In this document: piece by piece, positions 61,134 through 62,094 of the stretch
How positions within the stretch are numbered: position 1 is the stretch's first letter
How the letters are laid out: each line of letters starts with the position of its first letter
Assembly (NCBI GenBank): GCA_902764915.1
Contig: CACWXY010000016.1
Coordinates: 1-62,094, forward strand
DNA length: 62,094 nucleotides
Direction: 5' to 3'
Source of the DNA: an uncultured Eubacteriales bacterium
GTDB lineage: Bacteria; Bacillota; Clostridia; Christensenellales; Aristaeellaceae
Notes under the pieces: model-generated
The model's input: only the letters and a program-made list of their open reading frames with translations
Told to the model about the DNA's origin: nothing
Database searches by the model: none
Program-made: the position numbers and the translations under genes

Positions 61134-61970
61134 ATGCTTGTCAATCTGGTAGAAATTCTGAAATTAGCGGAAGAAAAGAAGTGCGCGGTAGGCGCGTTCA
61201 ATACCCCCAATCTGGAGTGCATCAACGCAGTCTTGAACGCCGCGGAACGATTGAACGTGCCGGTCATCATATCCCACGCCGAACTCCACGAGCCGGTGGC
61301 GCCTTTATCCGTCATTGGCCCGGTGATGGTGGAAAAAGCGAAGCAGGCGAAGGTGCCCGTCTGCGTACACCTGGATCACTGCGAAACCCTTTCCTATATG
61401 CAGCAGGCATTGGACATCGGCTTCACGGGCGTTATGTATGATGGCAGTCTTTTGCCCTATGAAGAAAACCTGACGAATACAAAGAAAGCCGTCGCCATGG
61501 CGAAGCATTACAACTGCGGCGTGGAAGCTGAATTGGGCGCGCTGGCCTCCCGGGAGGGCGGAGCTTCCGCCGGCAGCGGCCCGGTATACACCGATCCCGA
61601 TCAAGCCGTCGTTTTCTGCAAGGAAACGGGCATCAATGCCCTGGCCCCTTCCTTCGGCACGGCCCATGGCATTTACAAATCCAAGCCCGTGCTGGATCTG
61701 GAGCGGGTGAAGGTCATTGCGGAAAAGACCGGCTTGCCCCTGGTGATGCACGGCGGCAGCGGCGTATCTCCCGACGATTACCGCACTGGCATCCAAAACG
61801 GATTGCGCAAGATCAACTATTACAGCTATATGTCCAAAGCAGGCGTCACAGCGGTCAAAGAACTGCTGGCAAAGGAAGACGTGACCTTCTTCCATGATCT
61901 GGCCCTGGCAGCGCAAAACGCCATGGAAACCGATGCGGAAAAAGCCATGCGGATTTTTGAGAAGCTGTGA
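61134..61970 (+). CDS. Class II (zinc) fructose-bisphosphate/tagatose-type aldolase
   Basis: 278 residues; AGGAGG precedes ATG 61134. FBA class II features: HLDHCE, VEAELGALASREGG, GTAHG and MHGGSGV. The usual IN-x-(D/N)T segment near the end is INYYSY, so phosphate-side contacts may differ from fructose-1,6-bisphosphate enzymes. Expected to split the phosphorylated ketose. Confidence 0.9.
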   Translation: MLVNLVEILKLAEEKKCAVGAFNTPNLECINAVLNAAERLNVPVIISHAELHEPVAPLSVIGPVMVEKAKQAKVPVCVHLDHCETLSYMQQALDIGFTGVMYDGSLLPYEENLTNTKKAVAMAKHYNCGVEAELGALASREGGASAGSGPVYTDPDQAVVFCKETGINALAPSFGTAHGIYKSKPVLDLERVKVIAEKTGLPLVMHGGSGVSPDDYRTGIQNGLRKINYYSYMSKAGVTAVKELLAKEDVTFFHDLALAAQNAMETDAEKAMRIFEKL

Positions 61971-62094
61971 TATAGAAAAACGTCAAAACCAATCCATGAT
62001 AACGATGCAAAAATAGGCTATATTTTCTACTGAACAGCAGTCAAATTGAGAATCTTCATAACGATGGCTTTGCATACATCTACAGAAAGAGTTT
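61971..62094. other. Non-coding end of window
   Basis: AT-richer 124 bases with no gene, and no terminator hairpin that I can support. Confidence 0.5.

Overview
This window is chromosomal DNA of a GC-rich, low-GC-type-relative Gram-positive, most likely a gut or rumen Clostridia member (Bacillota). The clues are strong AGGAGG-type ribosome binding sites, a YesM/YesN-type two-component pair, LplB/LplC-like ABC permeases without their own ATPase, and a NHLM-type peptide exporter. I cannot name a species. No rRNA, tRNA or CRISPR array is visible.

Region 1 (about 1-16.9 kb) is an unusually diverse RiPP/bacteriocin-type island. I count ten double-glycine leader precursor genes of several unrelated core types, plus one decayed leader. 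There are two radical SAM/SPASM maturases, one at each end. In the middle is a single export operon: RsbU-like phosphatase, RsbV-like STAS protein, RsbW-like kinase, a miniature HlyD-like protein, a C39-peptidase ABC transporter and a second NHLM-type ABC transporter. Three minus-strand precursors are tandem copies that share a C-X5-C-X17-C-X5-C core. Between them lie broken 5' stubs of the radical SAM gene, so the array grew by unequal duplication. A perfect consensus promoter precedes it. IS relics, a MITE-like element and a 150-bp direct repeat that recurs 14.85 kb apart mark the edges.

Region 2 (17.0-56.2 kb) is an intracellular glycoside-degradation locus. A leftward operon encodes a MATE exporter, two GH1, one GH3 and one GH78-like enzyme. 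Rightward units encode a DUF624 protein, GH78 and a large predicted esterase, then an ABC importer, then a YesM/YesN-like kinase and regulator. A 19-kb operon follows with a secreted protein, GH43, a DUF4038/DUF5605 protein, GH3, GH78, GH2, a GH2-esterase fusion, GH3, two esterases, a VOC protein and an SDR. Three of these promoters carry the same 21-bp-spaced direct repeat TGTCGGATTT, at a nearly constant distance from the -10 box. This makes them a candidate regulon of the local response regulator.

Region 3 (56.2-62.1 kb) is a sugar-catabolic operon: a DUF4432 epimerase-like protein, an FucI/AraA-fold isomerase-like protein, an FGGY kinase and a class II aldolase. It is divergent from a PocR-AraC regulator, with its own 20-bp-spaced direct repeat at the promoter. 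Together regions 2 and 3 suggest that rhamnose/glucose-bearing plant glycosides or pectin side-chain oligomers are imported, split inside the cell and catabolised, with the MATE pump possibly expelling aglycones.
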